Assembly: GCF_003944755.1 (NCBI RefSeq)
Contig: NZ_RWGU01000046.1
Location: 118,913-182,912, forward strand
Length of the DNA stretch: 64,000 nt
From: Rhodovulum robiginosum
Lineage (GTDB): Bacteria; Pseudomonadota; Alphaproteobacteria; Rhodobacterales; Rhodobacteraceae
Direction of reading: 5' to 3'
Part shown: positions 30,851 to 41,397 of the stretch, piece by piece
How the letters are laid out: each line of letters opens with the position of its first letter
How positions within the stretch are numbered: the stretch's first letter is position 1
Translations under genes and position numbers: made by a program
Notes under the pieces: generated by a model
The model's database searches: none
What the model saw: only the letters and a program-made list of their open reading frames with translations
What the model was told of the DNA's origin: nothing

Positions 30851-32098
30851 ATGATTGAGAAACGACAGAGCGTGCTTGTCATCTCGGACAACACTTCGGT
30901 TGCCTCCGCGATCTCGGATGCGCTGAGCGAAGACGGGTCGATCTCGGTCAAGACCGAGCAGGGCGGATTTGCCCAGATGAACGGCCACGCCGCGTCGCTT
31001 GCCTTCGAGAACGACGTGGTCGTGTTCGATGCCGACCCCGCCAATCATGAAGAGATCCGCGCGATAGAGGCGCTGCTGAGCAAGCAGACCGGCCAGACCC
31101 GGTTCATCGCGTTGACCGGCGACGACCTGACCCTCGCCGAGGCCACCAAGCTGCGCAAGATGGGCATCGACGAAGTGCTGCCCTTCGCCTCTTTCGGGGC
31201 CGAATTGCAGAGGGCGATACACAGGCCGCGCGAAGCGTTGGTGCCCGAGACGCATGGCGGCGGCGGGCGGCAGGGCGAGGCTCTGGCGGTGCCGGAGTAC
31301 CACGGCGGCGCCGGGCGGCAGGGCGAGGTTCTGGCGGTGGCGCAGGCGCGCGGCGGTATCGGCGCGACGACGCTGGCGGTGAACCTGGCCTGCAGCCTGC
31401 TGGACCGTCGCGGCCTGCGAAAGAAAGAGGTGCGCAACCGCGTCGCCCTCGTCGATTTCGATTTGCAGTACGGAAACGCCAACGTCTTTCTCGACATCGA
31501 GGACGATGGCGCGATGGTCGAGCTGATCCGCAGCCGCGGGTCGATCGGGTCGTACCTTACCGAGACCGTTATGGTGAAACATTCCTCGGGCCTGCACGTG
31601 CTGCCCGCGCCGGCGGATTTCGTGCCGCTCGACGCGCTGACCGAAGACCGGGTGGCCGAGATCATCGACTCGCTGCGGCGCGAATACGATTACGTCGTGA
31701 TCGACATGCCCCGCGCGATGGTGAACTGGCTGGCGCCGATCCTGTCGCGCGCGACGCGGATGTTCGTGGTGACGGATTCATCGGTGCCCTGCATGCGCCA
31801 CGCAAAGCGGATCATCGATTTCTACCGCGAAGATATCGTCAACTTGCCCGTCGAGATCGTCGTCAATCACGAGTCCAAGCCCCTGTTCCTCGCCGAGCAC
31901 CACAAGGAGGCGTCCAAGCTTCTGGGTGTGAAGCTGACGCACTGGATTCCGAACGATCACAAGACCGCCCGGCGTGCGGTCGATCTGGGCAAGCCCGTCG
32001 TCATCGATTCCAGCGGATCGGCGATGGCCAAGGCTTTGAAGAACATTGCTTCTGCGACCCTCAAGTCGCTCGAAGTGCAAGATACTATTGGAAGATAG
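30851..32098 (+). CDS. cpaE: Tad pilus localisation ATPase CpaE/TadZ with 16-residue tandem repeat
   Basis: A 415-residue protein: an atypical receiver domain at the N-terminus (VLVISDNTSVASAISDALSE) and a MinD/ParA-like ATPase at the C-terminus that places the pilus apparatus. The Walker A is atypical, ARGGIGATTLAVNLA, lacking the usual second Lys, as in TadZ proteins; RVALVDFDLQYGNANVFLD is the Walker A' region. ATG 30851 with CAGGAGAG upstream is preferred to 30824. Between the domains the linker carries two copies of HGGxGRQGExLAV in 16-residue periodicity (DNA 31253-31348), probably from a 48-bp tandem duplication. Confidence 0.9.
   Translation: MIEKRQSVLVISDNTSVASAISDALSEDGSISVKTEQGGFAQMNGHAASLAFENDVVVFDADPANHEEIRAIEALLSKQTGQTRFIALTGDDLTLAEATKLRKMGIDEVLPFASFGAELQRAIHRPREALVPETHGGGGRQGEALAVPEYHGGAGRQGEVLAVAQARGGIGATTLAVNLACSLLDRRGLRKKEVRNRVALVDFDLQYGNANVFLDIEDDGAMVELIRSRGSIGSYLTETVMVKHSSGLHVLPAPADFVPLDALTEDRVAEIIDSLRREYDYVVIDMPRAMVNWLAPILSRATRMFVVTDSSVPCMRHAKRIIDFYREDIVNLPVEIVVNHESKPLFLAEHHKEASKLLGVKLTHWIPNDHKTARRAVDLGKPVVIDSSGSAMAKALKNIASATLKSLEVQDTIGR
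31253..31348 (+). repeat. 48-bp tandem duplication in the cpaE linker
   Basis: Two adjacent 48-bp units encode HGGGGRQGEALAVPEY and HGGAGRQGEVLAVAQA. The stretch around CGGGCGGCAGGGCGAGG (31264 and 31312) is identical. The frame is preserved, so the linker is lengthened by 16 residues just before the ATPase domain. Confidence 0.8.
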
Positions 32099-32113
32099 AA
32101 AGGGCGTCGGAAC

Positions 32114-33514
32114 ATGTTCAAGAATTTTAATGCGCAGGGCAATACCTCCGACGACCCGGTCGTAGCGATGTCCAAGACGACTGGCATCGCGGTCGCCAGG
32201 TCGGCGATGAAACCCGTCGTGACCGAGACGATCGACGAAGAGCTTCAGCACCATCTCGATCTGAAGAACCGCCTGCACGAGGCGCTGCTCGACCGTCTGA
32301 ACCTGTCGGTGATCGAGAAGGTCGAGAAATCCGAGCTGCGCCGCCAGATAGGCAGCCTGGTTGCGGACATCCTGAAGGAAGACGGCATCCTGATGCGCGC
32401 CGACGCGACGGCACGCGTCGTCGACGAACTGATCGACGAGGTGCTGGGCCTCGGCCCGCTCGAGCCGCTGCTCGCGGACCCGACGGTGAACGATATTCTC
32501 GTCAACTCGCACAAGACGGTGTTCGTCGAACGGTTCGGTGTACTGGAACGCACACCTGTGCGCTTTCGTGACGAGCGGCACCTGCTGCGGATCATCGACA
32601 AGATCGTGTCGCGCATCGGCCGGCGCGTGGATGAATCGCAGCCCTGGGTGGACGCCCGCCTGGAGGACGGCAGCCGGGTCAACGCCATCATTCGCCCTTG
32701 TTCGATCGACGGGCCCTCGCTGTCGATCCGCAAATTCTCGCGCAATCCGCTGACGCTGGAGCGGCTGATCGAGCAGGGCTCGCTGACACCGATGACGGCC
32801 GAGCTGTTGCAGGGCCTCGTCGAGGCGCGGCTGAACGTTCTGATCTCGGGGGGCACCGGTTCGGGCAAGACGACGATGCTGAACGCGATGTCCTCGTTCA
32901 TCGACCCGCGCCAGCGCATCGTCACCATCGAGGACGCGGCCGAACTGCAGCTTCAGCAGGAACACGTGGTGCGGCTGGAAACCCGCCCGCCCAGCACCGA
33001 GGGAACCGGTGCGGTCAGCCAGCGCGACCTGGTGCGTAACGCGCTGCGGATGCGGCCCGACCGCATCATCGTGGGCGAGGTGCGCGGCGCCGAGGCGTTC
33101 GACATGCTGCAGGCGATGAATACCGGCCACGACGGTTCGATGACCACGATCCACGCCAACAGCGCGCGCGATGCCATGGGCCGTCTGGAACAGATGGTTA
33201 CCATGATGGGCGCCGATCTGCCCGCGCGCACGATCCGGGCCACGATCGCCTCGGGCATCCATGTGGTGCTGCAGCTGGCGCGTCTCAGCGACGGCAAGCG
33301 CAAGGTGGTGAGCCTGAGCGAGATCACCGGCATGGAGGGTGACGTGATTACGATGCAGGACATCGTGGTCTTCAAGCGCCGCGGCAAGTCGGAAGCAGGC
33401 GAAGTCCTGGGCGATTTCGTCACCACCGGCATCCGGCCGAAATTCATCGAGGACCTTCAGGCGGCTGGCGTCGACATCCCGCCGGAGATGTTCCTGCGCG
33501 ATGAGGTGATGTGA
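32114..33514 (+). CDS. cpaF: Tad pilus secretion ATPase CpaF/TadA
   Basis: A 466-residue hexameric ATPase of the GspE family driving pilus extension. Walker [11 protein letters not shown] is at residues about 245-254, the Asp box around [20 protein letters not shown], Walker [19 protein letters not shown] and the His box [18 protein letters not shown]. All are canonical. It follows cpaE by 15 bp and its stop overlaps the tadB ATG (TGATG). Confidence 0.96.
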   Translation: MFKNFNAQGNTSDDPVVAMSKTTGIAVARSAMKPVVTETIDEELQHHLDLKNRLHEALLDRLNLSVIEKVEKSELRRQIGSLVADILKEDGILMRADATARVVDELIDEVLGLGPLEPLLADPTVNDILVNSHKTVFVERFGVLERTPVRFRDERHLLRIIDKIVSRIGRRVDESQPWVDARLEDGSRVNAIIRPCSIDGPSLSIRKFSRNPLTLERLIEQGSLTPMTAELLQGLVEARLNVLISGGTGSGKTTMLNAMSSFIDPRQRIVTIEDAAELQLQQEHVVRLETRPPSTEGTGAVSQRDLVRNALRMRPDRIIVGEVRGAEAFDMLQAMNTGHDGSMTTIHANSARDAMGRLEQMVTMMGADLPARTIRATIASGIHVVLQLARLSDGKRKVVSLSEITGMEGDVITMQDIVVFKRRGKSEAGEVLGDFVTTGIRPKFIEDLQAAGVDIPPEMFLRDEVM

Positions 33515-34485
33515 TGTTTCAGTATTTCGGCAATTCGGAGATCCTGTTCGTCGTCTACGTGCTGGTTTTCGTAGGCGTGCTGCTGGCGTTCGAGGGGTTG
33601 CGCCAGGCCCTGATGTATAATTCCAGCGACGCCGCGGCGCGAAACCGCCGCCTCAGGGCGATGCGTCGGGGTGCCAGCACGGCGGAGGTTCTGGAGCTCC
33701 TGCGACCGCCCAAGCAAGGCGGCCTTTTGGGCCTGATCCCCTATTTCGGCAACCTTCGGCAGCTGCTCAGCCAAGCCGGGCTGACGATTTCACCGCCGGT
33801 ATTCATCGCGATTTGCCTGCTGTCCTCGGTGCCGGTCTACATTTTCGCGTCGCGCTACGTCGATCCGGGCCTGGCCGCCATGGGTGCCATCGCGGTTGTG
33901 CTGTTCTTTCCCATGGCCCTGGTCTACGACGCCCGGAAAAAGCGCATGGAAAAGCTTGAAAAGCAGCTTCCCGACGCGCTTGACCTCATGGCACGGGGTC
34001 TCAGGGTCGGCCACCCGCTGAACGCGACCGTGGCCAGCGTGGCGCAGGAAATGCCCGATCCCATAGGCTCTGAGTTCGGCATCCTCCTCGACCAGGTCAG
34101 CTACGGCGACGACATTGCGACAGGGTTCGCCGATCTTGCTGAAAGGATCGGCACCGAAGATGTGCAGATGCTGTCGGTCAGCGTCGGTATCCAGCACGGC
34201 ACGGGCGGCAACCTGGCGCGGATCCTCGAGGTCCTCGCGCAAGTGATCCGCGACCGATCGACAATGCGCCGCAAGATCCGCGCCTTGTCCTCGGAAGGCC
34301 GGCTGTCGGCCAATATCCTGTCGGCGCTGCCGGTCCTGATCTATGCCATCATGTCGGTCCTCGTGCCCTCGTTCTACGGCGATATCAAGGACGATCCGCT
34401 GTTCCTACCGATTGCCATTGCCATCGTGACCCTCGTGTTTCTCAACTTTATCATGCTGAAAAAGCTGGTGAATTTCGATTTTTAA
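33514..34485 (+). CDS. tadB: Tad pilus inner-membrane platform protein TadB
   Basis: A 323-residue GspF-type membrane protein. Two hydrophobic segments lie in the N-terminal third, a cytoplasmic T2SSF domain in the middle (KLEKQLPDALDLMARGLRVG, LLDQVSYGDDIATGFADLAE) and two membrane segments at the end. Start ATG 33514 overlaps the cpaF stop. With TadC it forms the platform of the pilus machine. Confidence 0.94.
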   Translation: MFQYFGNSEILFVVYVLVFVGVLLAFEGLRQALMYNSSDAAARNRRLRAMRRGASTAEVLELLRPPKQGGLLGLIPYFGNLRQLLSQAGLTISPPVFIAICLLSSVPVYIFASRYVDPGLAAMGAIAVVLFFPMALVYDARKKRMEKLEKQLPDALDLMARGLRVGHPLNATVASVAQEMPDPIGSEFGILLDQVSYGDDIATGFADLAERIGTEDVQMLSVSVGIQHGTGGNLARILEVLAQVIRDRSTMRRKIRALSSEGRLSANILSALPVLIYAIMSVLVPSFYGDIKDDPLFLPIAIAIVTLVFLNFIMLKKLVNFDF

Positions 34486-34506
34486 ACGCCGAAAGGTGGG
34501 TGCGCC

Positions 34507-35502
34507 ATGTACGAAGATTTCGTGGAACTTCTACAATCCTTTGAGCTGACGCCCAACACGCTGGCGTTGATGGGCGTGGGTGTCGGGGTTCTCATCATCT
34601 TCTACGGATTGGCGGGCGCAACCGCTGAACCCTCGCCGGTGACACGCCGTATGCGCGCGTCGCGTGCGAAAGCGGCAGCGGGCTTCGACGGCCAGCTGAT
34701 CCGGGCGGGCGACAGCACACCGAGCGGCCTGATGAAGACCGTTGTACCCGTCTCGAAAGAGCGTCGGTCCGACATCGCGCGCAAGCTGGCGATGGCCGGC
34801 AAACGCGGCGACCACGCGGTGCGGAACTTCTTCCTCGTGCGTTCCGTGCTGGCCCTGTGCTTGCCGCTTCTGTTCATCGGCTTTCTTCTGCTGAACGCGG
34901 CGGTCGATCTGCCGGCCCCCATTGCCGAGTTCGTATCGCAAATCGGCCGCAACGATACGCTGAGGATTCTGACGGTTCTGGTCGCCGCCGGCTTTTTTGC
35001 CCCTTCGTTGTGGCTGAAATCGCGGATCGAAGAGCGACAGAAGGCGATCAGAAAGGCGTTTCCCAACACGCTGGACCTGTTGCAGGTCGCGGTGGAGGCC
35101 GGCCTCGGGTTCGACGCGGCGATGCTGCGGGTGGCGCAGGAAATGTCGAAAACCTCTCCGGAAATCTCCGAGGAATTCATCGCGGCGCAGCAGGAAATCA
35201 ACGCGGGCAAGGAACGCGACCGTGCCTTGCGCGACATGGCCAACCGCATGGGCGTGGAAGAGGTGACAGCCTTCGTCAACGTGATCCTGCAATCGATGGA
35301 ATTCGGCACCAGCGTTTCGCGTGCCCTGACCACCTACGCCGCCGAAATGCGCCTGCGCCGCGAGTTGAGAGCGCAGGAAAAGGCGAACCGCCTGCCGGTT
35401 CAGATGTCCGCTGTTCTGGCGACGCTGATGCTGCCCGCGCTGCTGATGATTTCGCTGACGCCGACGGTGATCCGCTACATTCGGTTCTTCGAAACCTACT
35501 GA
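34507..35502 (+). CDS. tadC: Tad pilus inner-membrane platform protein TadC
   Basis: A 331-residue GspF-family protein. It has N-terminal membrane segments, the T2SSF region FPNTLDLLQVAVEAGLGFDA with MRLRRELRAQEKANRLPVQM and a C-terminal helix (MLPALLMISLTPTVIRYIRF). It follows tadB by 21 bp after GAAAGGTGGG. It is the last Tad gene here; tadD, often next, is absent and the convergent phaZ follows after 18 bp. Confidence 0.94.
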   Translation: MYEDFVELLQSFELTPNTLALMGVGVGVLIIFYGLAGATAEPSPVTRRMRASRAKAAAGFDGQLIRAGDSTPSGLMKTVVPVSKERRSDIARKLAMAGKRGDHAVRNFFLVRSVLALCLPLLFIGFLLLNAAVDLPAPIAEFVSQIGRNDTLRILTVLVAAGFFAPSLWLKSRIEERQKAIRKAFPNTLDLLQVAVEAGLGFDAAMLRVAQEMSKTSPEISEEFIAAQQEINAGKERDRALRDMANRMGVEEVTAFVNVILQSMEFGTSVSRALTTYAAEMRLRRELRAQEKANRLPVQMSAVLATLMLPALLMISLTPTVIRYIRFFETY

Positions 35503-35520
35503 GCGCGGCGCGGATCGGCC

Positions 35521-36633
35521 TCAGGCCGCATTGCGAACAAAGTCGATCAACGCTGGCGCGATCTCGTCGCGCCAGCGTGCGCCGTGAAACAGCGAGAAAT
35601 GACCGCAATCCGCCACCACCAGGCGCCCGCGGCGCCGCGCGGGCAGGGCAGGGCAGAGCGCATGGGCGGCGGCCGTCTGTCCGGGTGCGGCGATATCGTC
35701 AACCTCTCCCTCGACGGTCATCAGCGCGGTGCCCGACATCGCGTCGGGCCGGACCGGCGCGCCCTCGAATAACAGCCGGCCGCGCGCCAGGGCGCGCTCG
35801 TGAAAAACCCGGGCGATGTTCTCGACATAGTTCTCGCCGTCGATATCCATCACCGAGGTGCACAGGTCGAGAAACGGAAAATGGCCGGGGTCGGTCCCGT
35901 CGTCGTGGCGCATCTTTCGCGCGATCTCGGCGTCGCCCGTGGCGCGGCGGCCGATATAGCTGTTGACCGCGGCAAGTTGCATCCAGGCGGGGTAGACCAT
36001 GCGCCCGGCGCCGGCATAGCGGTGCGACACCGGCCAGAGCGGCACCGTGCGATACCAGCTGATCGGCCGGTCGCGCAAAAGCCGCACCAGGCCCGTGGGG
36101 TTGGCCATGGCGTCGACGGGCGCGGCGATCAGCGCCAGCGCCGCGGGCACCGCCGGGTCGCCCGCCTCGCTCAGCCGGGCGGTGGCGGCCAGCGCCGGCA
36201 CGCCCCCCTGGCAAAGCGCCACCACGTGCCCGCCGGACCCCATGGCGCGGATTGCCGCATGCACGGCGGCGATATTGGCCTCGAAGCCGAAGCTGCCGGC
36301 CGTGCGCGGCACGTGGCGGGCGTTGACCCAATCCAGCACGAAGACCCGGTACCGGGCCAGAAGCGTCACGATCATGTCGCGCAAAAGCGGTGCGAATTGG
36401 CCCGAGATCGGCGGCACGATCAATAGGGGTTCCGCCGGCGGCGCGTCGAGCCGGGTGAGTTCGGACAGGATGTAGAACGGGTGCGCCCGCACCTCGCGCC
36501 GGCCGACGGGCGCGCCCTCGGTGCCGACACGCATCCGCGCCACGCCGAGCGCGCGCAGGGCAGGCTGGTCGGCCCCGGCCCAGAGCCGGCTGCCCGTCAT
36601 CGGGCTGTCGCTGCGTGAATAGGCGCCGTCCAT
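35521..36633 (-). CDS. phaZ: Intracellular polyhydroxyalkanoate depolymerase
   Basis: A 370-residue alpha/beta-hydrolase that degrades cytoplasmic PHB granules. The nucleophile elbow reads VALCQGGVPAL with Cys141, matching the Cys-type active site of intracellular PhaZ enzymes, and the C-terminal His is in VVADCGHFSLFHGARW. LDWVNARHVP and FPFLDLCTSVMDIDGENYVE are further typical blocks. ATG 36633 (MDGAYSRSDS) is preferred to the longer ORF that starts inside the divergent gene. It is divergent from the fabI-DUF3141-pta-ack operon, with a 155-bp shared control region, and releases 3-hydroxybutyrate units for that pathway. Confidence 0.9.
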   Translation of the reverse strand: MDGAYSRSDSPMTGSRLWAGADQPALRALGVARMRVGTEGAPVGRREVRAHPFYILSELTRLDAPPAEPLLIVPPISGQFAPLLRDMIVTLLARYRVFVLDWVNARHVPRTAGSFGFEANIAAVHAAIRAMGSGGHVVALCQGGVPALAATARLSEAGDPAVPAALALIAAPVDAMANPTGLVRLLRDRPISWYRTVPLWPVSHRYAGAGRMVYPAWMQLAAVNSYIGRRATGDAEIARKMRHDDGTDPGHFPFLDLCTSVMDIDGENYVENIARVFHERALARGRLLFEGAPVRPDAMSGTALMTVEGEVDDIAAPGQTAAAHALCPALPARRRGRLVVADCGHFSLFHGARWRDEIAPALIDFVRNAA

Positions 36634-36788
36634 CCCACGTTGCCTCAACGGTAGCAGAACGCACAATAGCATGCCCCAGCCCGCTACCGGCGTTATAATT
36701 ATTTCACGGGCTGCCTCTATGCTGCAGGTGCGAAATGGCGTATCCGCCCAGCGCGACACGCACCGCAGGCAGCAGCAGGAGACAGGCC

Positions 36789-37553
36789 ATGTTTTCACTC
36801 CAGGGCACCACGGCGCTCGTGGTCGGGATCGCCAACGATCGCTCTATCGCATGGGGCTGCGCCCGGGCGCTGAAGGCGCAGGGCGCCAGGATCGCCGTCA
36901 CCTATCTCAACGACAAGGCCGAGCCCCATGTTCGCCCGCTGGCCGAAGAACTGGGCGCCGAGATCATCCGGCCGCTCGACGTGCAGGACGCCGATCAGAT
37001 GACGGCGCTGTTCGGCGAGATCGCCGAGAGGTGGGGCCGTCTGGATACCGCGTTGCATTCCATAGCTTTTTGCCCCCGCGAGGATCTGCATGGCCGCGTG
37101 GTGGACTGCTCGGCCAAGGGGTTCGGGCTGGCGATGGACGTCTCGGTGCATTCCTTCCTGCGGATGATCCGCCATGCCGAGCCCCTGATGCCCGATGGCG
37201 GCACCTGCATGACCGTCTCGTTCCAGGGGGCGAGCCGCGTGGTGGAGCACTACAACATCATGGGTCCGGTCAAGGCTGCGCTCGAATCCGTCGTGCGCTA
37301 CGCCGCGGCCGAGCTGGGCCCCAAGGGTATTTCCGTGCATGCGCTCTCGCCCGGGCCGATGGCCACACGCGCCGCATCCGGCATTGCCGAATTCGACGAA
37401 TTACTCGATGCTGCGGCGCAGCGAGCTCCCACTCACCACCTTGCCACCATCGAAGACGTGGGCGCCTATTGCGCCTTCCTGGCCAGCCGACAGGCGTCGA
37501 ACGTCACCGGCGGCGTGCACCCCATAGACGGCGGCTACGGCATCGTCGGCTAA
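36789..37553 (+). CDS. Enoyl-[acyl-carrier-protein] reductase (FabI-like SDR)
   Basis: A 254-residue short-chain dehydrogenase of the FabI group. The NAD(H) site reads VVGIANDRSIAWGCARAL, and the active site EHYNIMGPVK gives Tyr155 and Lys162 with the six-residue spacing of FabI. LDTALHSIAFCPREDL and ALSPGPMATRAASGIAEF also fit. ATG 36789 follows CAGGAGACAGG. It is the first gene of the operon with DUF3141, MaoC-Pta and AckA. This position suggests it acts on enoyl (crotonyl-type) thioesters of PHB metabolism rather than as the housekeeping FabI, which is inference. Confidence 0.85.
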   Translation: MFSLQGTTALVVGIANDRSIAWGCARALKAQGARIAVTYLNDKAEPHVRPLAEELGAEIIRPLDVQDADQMTALFGEIAERWGRLDTALHSIAFCPREDLHGRVVDCSAKGFGLAMDVSVHSFLRMIRHAEPLMPDGGTCMTVSFQGASRVVEHYNIMGPVKAALESVVRYAAAELGPKGISVHALSPGPMATRAASGIAEFDELLDAAAQRAPTHHLATIEDVGAYCAFLASRQASNVTGGVHPIDGGYGIVG

Positions 37554-37565
37554 AGGAGACGACCC

Positions 37566-39986
37566 ATGGAAAAAGTTCTCGGGCATTCGGCAAGTCACGA
37601 TGCCAAGGACCTGATCAACGCGGCGCTCGATGGCGCGCGGGCGCTGCCACAGGAACGCATCGCAGCACTGGCCGATGCCTATGGCACCGGCGCGCTGGGC
37701 GGCGACATCCTGCGCGAGGCCGCCAGCCGCCACGGCAACGCGATCTATGCCGACCACACCGCGCGGGCCAAGTCCGCCCTCGACAAGATGGCCGCGCTGG
37801 CGGTCGAGGCGGCCACCGGACAGGGCCGCGAACGCGCCGCGGATTTCACCGCATACCTGCGCGACGCGTCCGAACGCTGGGTGCTGGCGATGGACGTGCT
37901 GCGCCGTCGCGGCGACATTTTCCGCGAGCACGAGGCCGCGGGTTGCCCGCCGGTGCTGATCTACGATTACGAGGTGATCGTCGACGGCGCCGATCTGCGC
38001 CATCCGTGCAACTACCAGCTGCTGCGGATCATCCCGCCCGAGGGCTGCCAGGTCTATGACACCAAGCGCCCCTATATCATCATCGACCCGCGCGCGGGGC
38101 ATGGCGGCGGCATCGGCGGATTCAAGCCCGACAGCCAGGTGGGCGTGGCGCTGCGCGACGGGCACCCGGTCTATTTCGTGGCCTTCAAGCGGCTGCCCGA
38201 ACCCGGCCAGACGCTCGCCGATGTCACCCGCGCCGAGGCCGAATTCGTGCGCGAGGTGACCCGCCGCCACCCCGACGCGGCCAAGCCCGTGATCACCGGC
38301 AACTGCCAGGGCGGCTGGGCGACGCTGCTGCTGGCCGCCACCAACCCCGACCTGACCGGCCCGATCGTGCTGAACGGCGCGCCGGTGGCCACCTGGTCGG
38401 GCGAGATCGGCAAGCACCCGATGCGCTATAACGCGGGTATCCTGGGCGGCACGTGGCAGCCCATGCTGTGGTCCGACCTCGGCGGGGGCGTGTTCGACGG
38501 CGCCAACCTGGTGATGAACTTCGAACAGCTGAACCCCAGCCGCAACTTCTTCCGCAAGTATTACGACCTGTTTTCCACCGTCGATCACGGCGCCGAGCGT
38601 TTCCTCGAGTTCGAACGCTGGTGGGGCGGGTTCTTCATGCTCAACGAGGCCGAGATCCACTGGGTCGTCGAACAGCTTTTCGTCGGCAACCGCCTGACCA
38701 AGAACACCGCGATGCTGGAGCCCGGCCGGCTGGTCGATATCAAGGCGATCCGCGCGCCGATCATCGTCTTCGCCAGCCACGGCGACAACATCACGCCCCC
38801 CCAGCAGGCGTTGAACTGGATCCTCGATGCCTATGCCAATGTCGACGAGATCCGCATCCGCGGCCAGCGCATCGTCTACATGGTGCATGAGGAGGTGGGG
38901 CATCTGGGCATCTTCGTCTCGTCGAAGATCGCCAAGAAAGAGCATACCGAGGTCTCGTCCACGCTGAAGACGATCGAGGCGCTGGCGCCGGGGCTTTACG
39001 AGATGAAGATCGACGCGGTCGAGGGCCATGGCCACGACAAGACCTTCCTCGTCAGCTTTGCCGAGCGGCGCTTTGCCGATCTCGAGGCGCTGAGCGGGGG
39101 CCGCCACGAAGAGGCCGCCTTTGCCGCCGTGGCGCGGGCCAGCCAGATGCAGTCGGAGGTCTATGATACGATGGTCCGGCCGTTCGTCAAATCCATGGTC
39201 AGCGCGCCCGTGGCCCAGGCGTCGCGCGCATTGCATCCGCTCCGCGTGCAGCGCTCGGTGCTGTCTTCGATCAACCCCTCACTCGCGCCGCTGACCACCG
39301 GCGCCGAACATGTGCGCGAGACCCGCCAGCCCGCCGACCCGTCGAACCCTTTCCTTCGGATCGAGCAACTGGCCGCCGACATGACCGAGCAATGGATGGA
39401 CCTTGCCCGCGACATGCGCGACGCGGCCTACGAGATGACCTTTTACGCGATCTGGAACACGCCTTGGGCGCGCGCCTTCGGCCAGCCCAACGCGGTGCGC
39501 CGCACCCGCAAGAGCATCGAAGAGCTGCGCGCCCTGCCGATGGTGCAGAATGCGCTGTCGCACATCTCGCAGGGCGGGTTCGTCGAGGCGGTGCTCAGGA
39601 TGCTGGTGCTGCTGGCTGAGAATCGCGGCGCGGTGCGGCGCGACCGTCTGGAACGCTCGGCCCGGGTGATCAACCGGGACGCCCCCTTCGCGGCGCTGAG
39701 CATGGAAGAGCGCGCGCGGATCATCCATGAGCAGACGCTGGTGGCCACCTTCGATCCCGAGGGCGCCATCGCATCGCTGCCCGACCTGCTGCCCGACCCC
39801 GCCGAGCGTGAATTGGCGGCCAAGGTGGTGCAATATGTGCCCGGCCCGGTCGACGAGATGGAACCACGCACCCTGACCATGATACAGCAGTTCCGCGAAG
39901 TTCTCGGCCTGCCGCCGGCGGTGGAAGACGTGCTGGACGACCCGCTGCAGCCGGCCGAAAAGCCCATCGGGAGTGCTGCCGAATGA
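37566..39986 (+). CDS. DUF3141 protein, alpha/beta-hydrolase related to PHA enzymes
   Basis: An 806-residue protein of the DUF3141 family. Its N-terminal 110 residues are helical, like the phasin-like part of PHA synthases. The central alpha/beta-hydrolase part has [20 protein letters not shown] and the elbow [15 protein letters not shown] with Cys247, the same C-x-G-G type as the depolymerase here and as PHA synthases. [20 protein letters not shown] around residue 450 can provide the His. The last 300 residues are helical and unassigned. It lies between fabI-like and maoC-pta, whose start overlaps it by four bases. Enzymatic activity is unproven; granule association or thioester transfer is an inference. 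Confidence 0.8.
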   Translation: MEKVLGHSASHDAKDLINAALDGARALPQERIAALADAYGTGALGGDILREAASRHGNAIYADHTARAKSALDKMAALAVEAATGQGRERAADFTAYLRDASERWVLAMDVLRRRGDIFREHEAAGCPPVLIYDYEVIVDGADLRHPCNYQLLRIIPPEGCQVYDTKRPYIIIDPRAGHGGGIGGFKPDSQVGVALRDGHPVYFVAFKRLPEPGQTLADVTRAEAEFVREVTRRHPDAAKPVITGNCQGGWATLLLAATNPDLTGPIVLNGAPVATWSGEIGKHPMRYNAGILGGTWQPMLWSDLGGGVFDGANLVMNFEQLNPSRNFFRKYYDLFSTVDHGAERFLEFERWWGGFFMLNEAEIHWVVEQLFVGNRLTKNTAMLEPGRLVDIKAIRAPIIVFASHGDNITPPQQALNWILDAYANVDEIRIRGQRIVYMVHEEVGHLGIFVSSKIAKKEHTEVSSTLKTIEALAPGLYEMKIDAVEGHGHDKTFLVSFAERRFADLEALSGGRHEEAAFAAVARASQMQSEVYDTMVRPFVKSMVSAPVAQASRALHPLRVQRSVLSSINPSLAPLTTGAEHVRETRQPADPSNPFLRIEQLAADMTEQWMDLARDMRDAAYEMTFYAIWNTPWARAFGQPNAVRRTRKSIEELRALPMVQNALSHISQGGFVEAVLRMLVLLAENRGAVRRDRLERSARVINRDAPFAALSMEERARIIHEQTLVATFDPEGAIASLPDLLPDPAERELAAKVVQYVPGPVDEMEPRTLTMIQQFREVLGLPPAVEDVLDDPLQPAEKPIGSAAE

Positions 39987-41392
39987 AGATCGAGGAAAAT
40001 CGGACCTACGACGAGATCTCTATCGGGGATTCCGCCGAGACGGTGCGGGCCTGCACGGTGGACGATTTCTATGTCTATGCCAGCTCGTCGGGGAACCATA
40101 ATCCGATGCATCTGGCCAAGCATGACGGCGATGGCGACGGCAAGGAAGAAGCGGTGGCGCCCGCGATGTGGGTGGCCTCGCTGATCTCGGCGGTGATCGG
40201 CAACGTCCTGCCCGGGGCAGGAACGCTTTACCGCAACCAGACGCTGAGATTTCTCAAGCGCGCGCATGCGGGCGATGAGCTGATCGCGCGGGTCACCGTC
40301 ACCGAGAAGCGCGCGGACAATTGCATCGTCATGGACACGGTCGTGACGCGCAAGTCCGACGGCGCGACGATCCTGGAGGGCGAGGCCGATGTCCTGGCGC
40401 CGCGCCGAAAGATGGTTTTCGACGATCTCGAAATTCCGGGTCTGCTGGTCGAGCGCCACCGCCATTTCGACGCGATGATCGAGCGCGCCGAGCCGCTGGC
40501 GCCGCTGCCCACCGCGGTGGTGTGCCCCGAAGAGATCAACTCGCTGGGCGGGGCGATCCTGGGCGCGCGGCACACGATCATCGCCCCGATCCTGGTGGGC
40601 AGCGCCGCCAAGATATCGGCCGCCGCGGCCGAGCTGGGCATCTCGCTCGACGACTACGAGGTGATCGACGCCCCCGACCACGCCAAGGCCGCCAACCTCT
40701 GCGTCGATCTCGTGTCCGAGGGCCGGGTGGCGGCGCTGATGAAGGGGCACCTGCACACGGAGGTCCTGCTCAAGGCGGCGCTGCGAAAGGAAAACGGCCT
40801 GCGCGCCGGGCGCCGCTTTACCCATGTCTTCGTGATGGACGTGCCGGGCGTTCCGCACCCTCTGCTGGTCACCGACGCGGCAATCAACATCTCCCCAGAC
40901 CTGCGCACCAAGATGGACATCGTGCAAAATGCCATCGACCTGGCCATTTCGCTCGGGATCGAAACGCCCAAGGTCGGCGTGCTGTCGGCGGTCGAGACGG
41001 TGAACCCCGACATTCCCAGTTCGCTCGATGCCGCGCTGCTGTCGAAGATGGCCGAGCGCGGGCAGATCACCGGCGGCATGGTGGATGGGCCGCTGGCGAT
41101 GGACAACGCGGTGGACATCGCCGCGGCGCGTACCAAGGGCATCACCTCCGATGTGGCGGGGCGGGCCGAGGTGCTGGTGGTGCCGAACCTCGACTCGGGC
41201 AACATGCTGGCCAAGCAGCTGGCCTATATCTCTCACGCCGAGGGGGCGGGCGTGGTGATGGGGGCGACGGTCCCGATCATCCTCAATTCGCGTTCCGACG
41301 GCGACAAGGCGCGGCTTGCCTCCTGCGCGGTGGCAGCGCTGCACAATGCGCGGATCACAGGCCAGATGACGGTCAGCAAGGCGGCGGAGTAG
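39983..41392 (+). CDS. Fused MaoC-type enoyl-CoA hydratase / phosphate acyltransferase
   Basis: A 469-residue two-domain enzyme. Residues 1-145 are a MaoC hot-dog hydratase, with [20 protein letters not shown] containing the D/N-x-x-H active-site pattern. Residues about 160-469 are a phosphate acetyl/butyryltransferase ([80 protein letters not shown]). The enzyme would hydrate or dehydrate an acyl-CoA and exchange CoA for phosphate. The acetate kinase-family gene follows after 5 bp, completing an acyl-CoA to acyl-phosphate to ATP route. Acyl specificity (acetyl, butyryl, crotonyl) cannot be read. Confidence 0.88.
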   Translation: MKIEENRTYDEISIGDSAETVRACTVDDFYVYASSSGNHNPMHLAKHDGDGDGKEEAVAPAMWVASLISAVIGNVLPGAGTLYRNQTLRFLKRAHAGDELIARVTVTEKRADNCIVMDTVVTRKSDGATILEGEADVLAPRRKMVFDDLEIPGLLVERHRHFDAMIERAEPLAPLPTAVVCPEEINSLGGAILGARHTIIAPILVGSAAKISAAAAELGISLDDYEVIDAPDHAKAANLCVDLVSEGRVAALMKGHLHTEVLLKAALRKENGLRAGRRFTHVFVMDVPGVPHPLLVTDAAINISPDLRTKMDIVQNAIDLAISLGIETPKVGVLSAVETVNPDIPSSLDAALLSKMAERGQITGGMVDGPLAMDNAVDIAAARTKGITSDVAGRAEVLVVPNLDSGNMLAKQLAYISHAEGAGVVMGATVPIILNSRSDGDKARLASCAVAALHNARITGQMTVSKAAE

Positions 41393-41397
41393 CCCCC

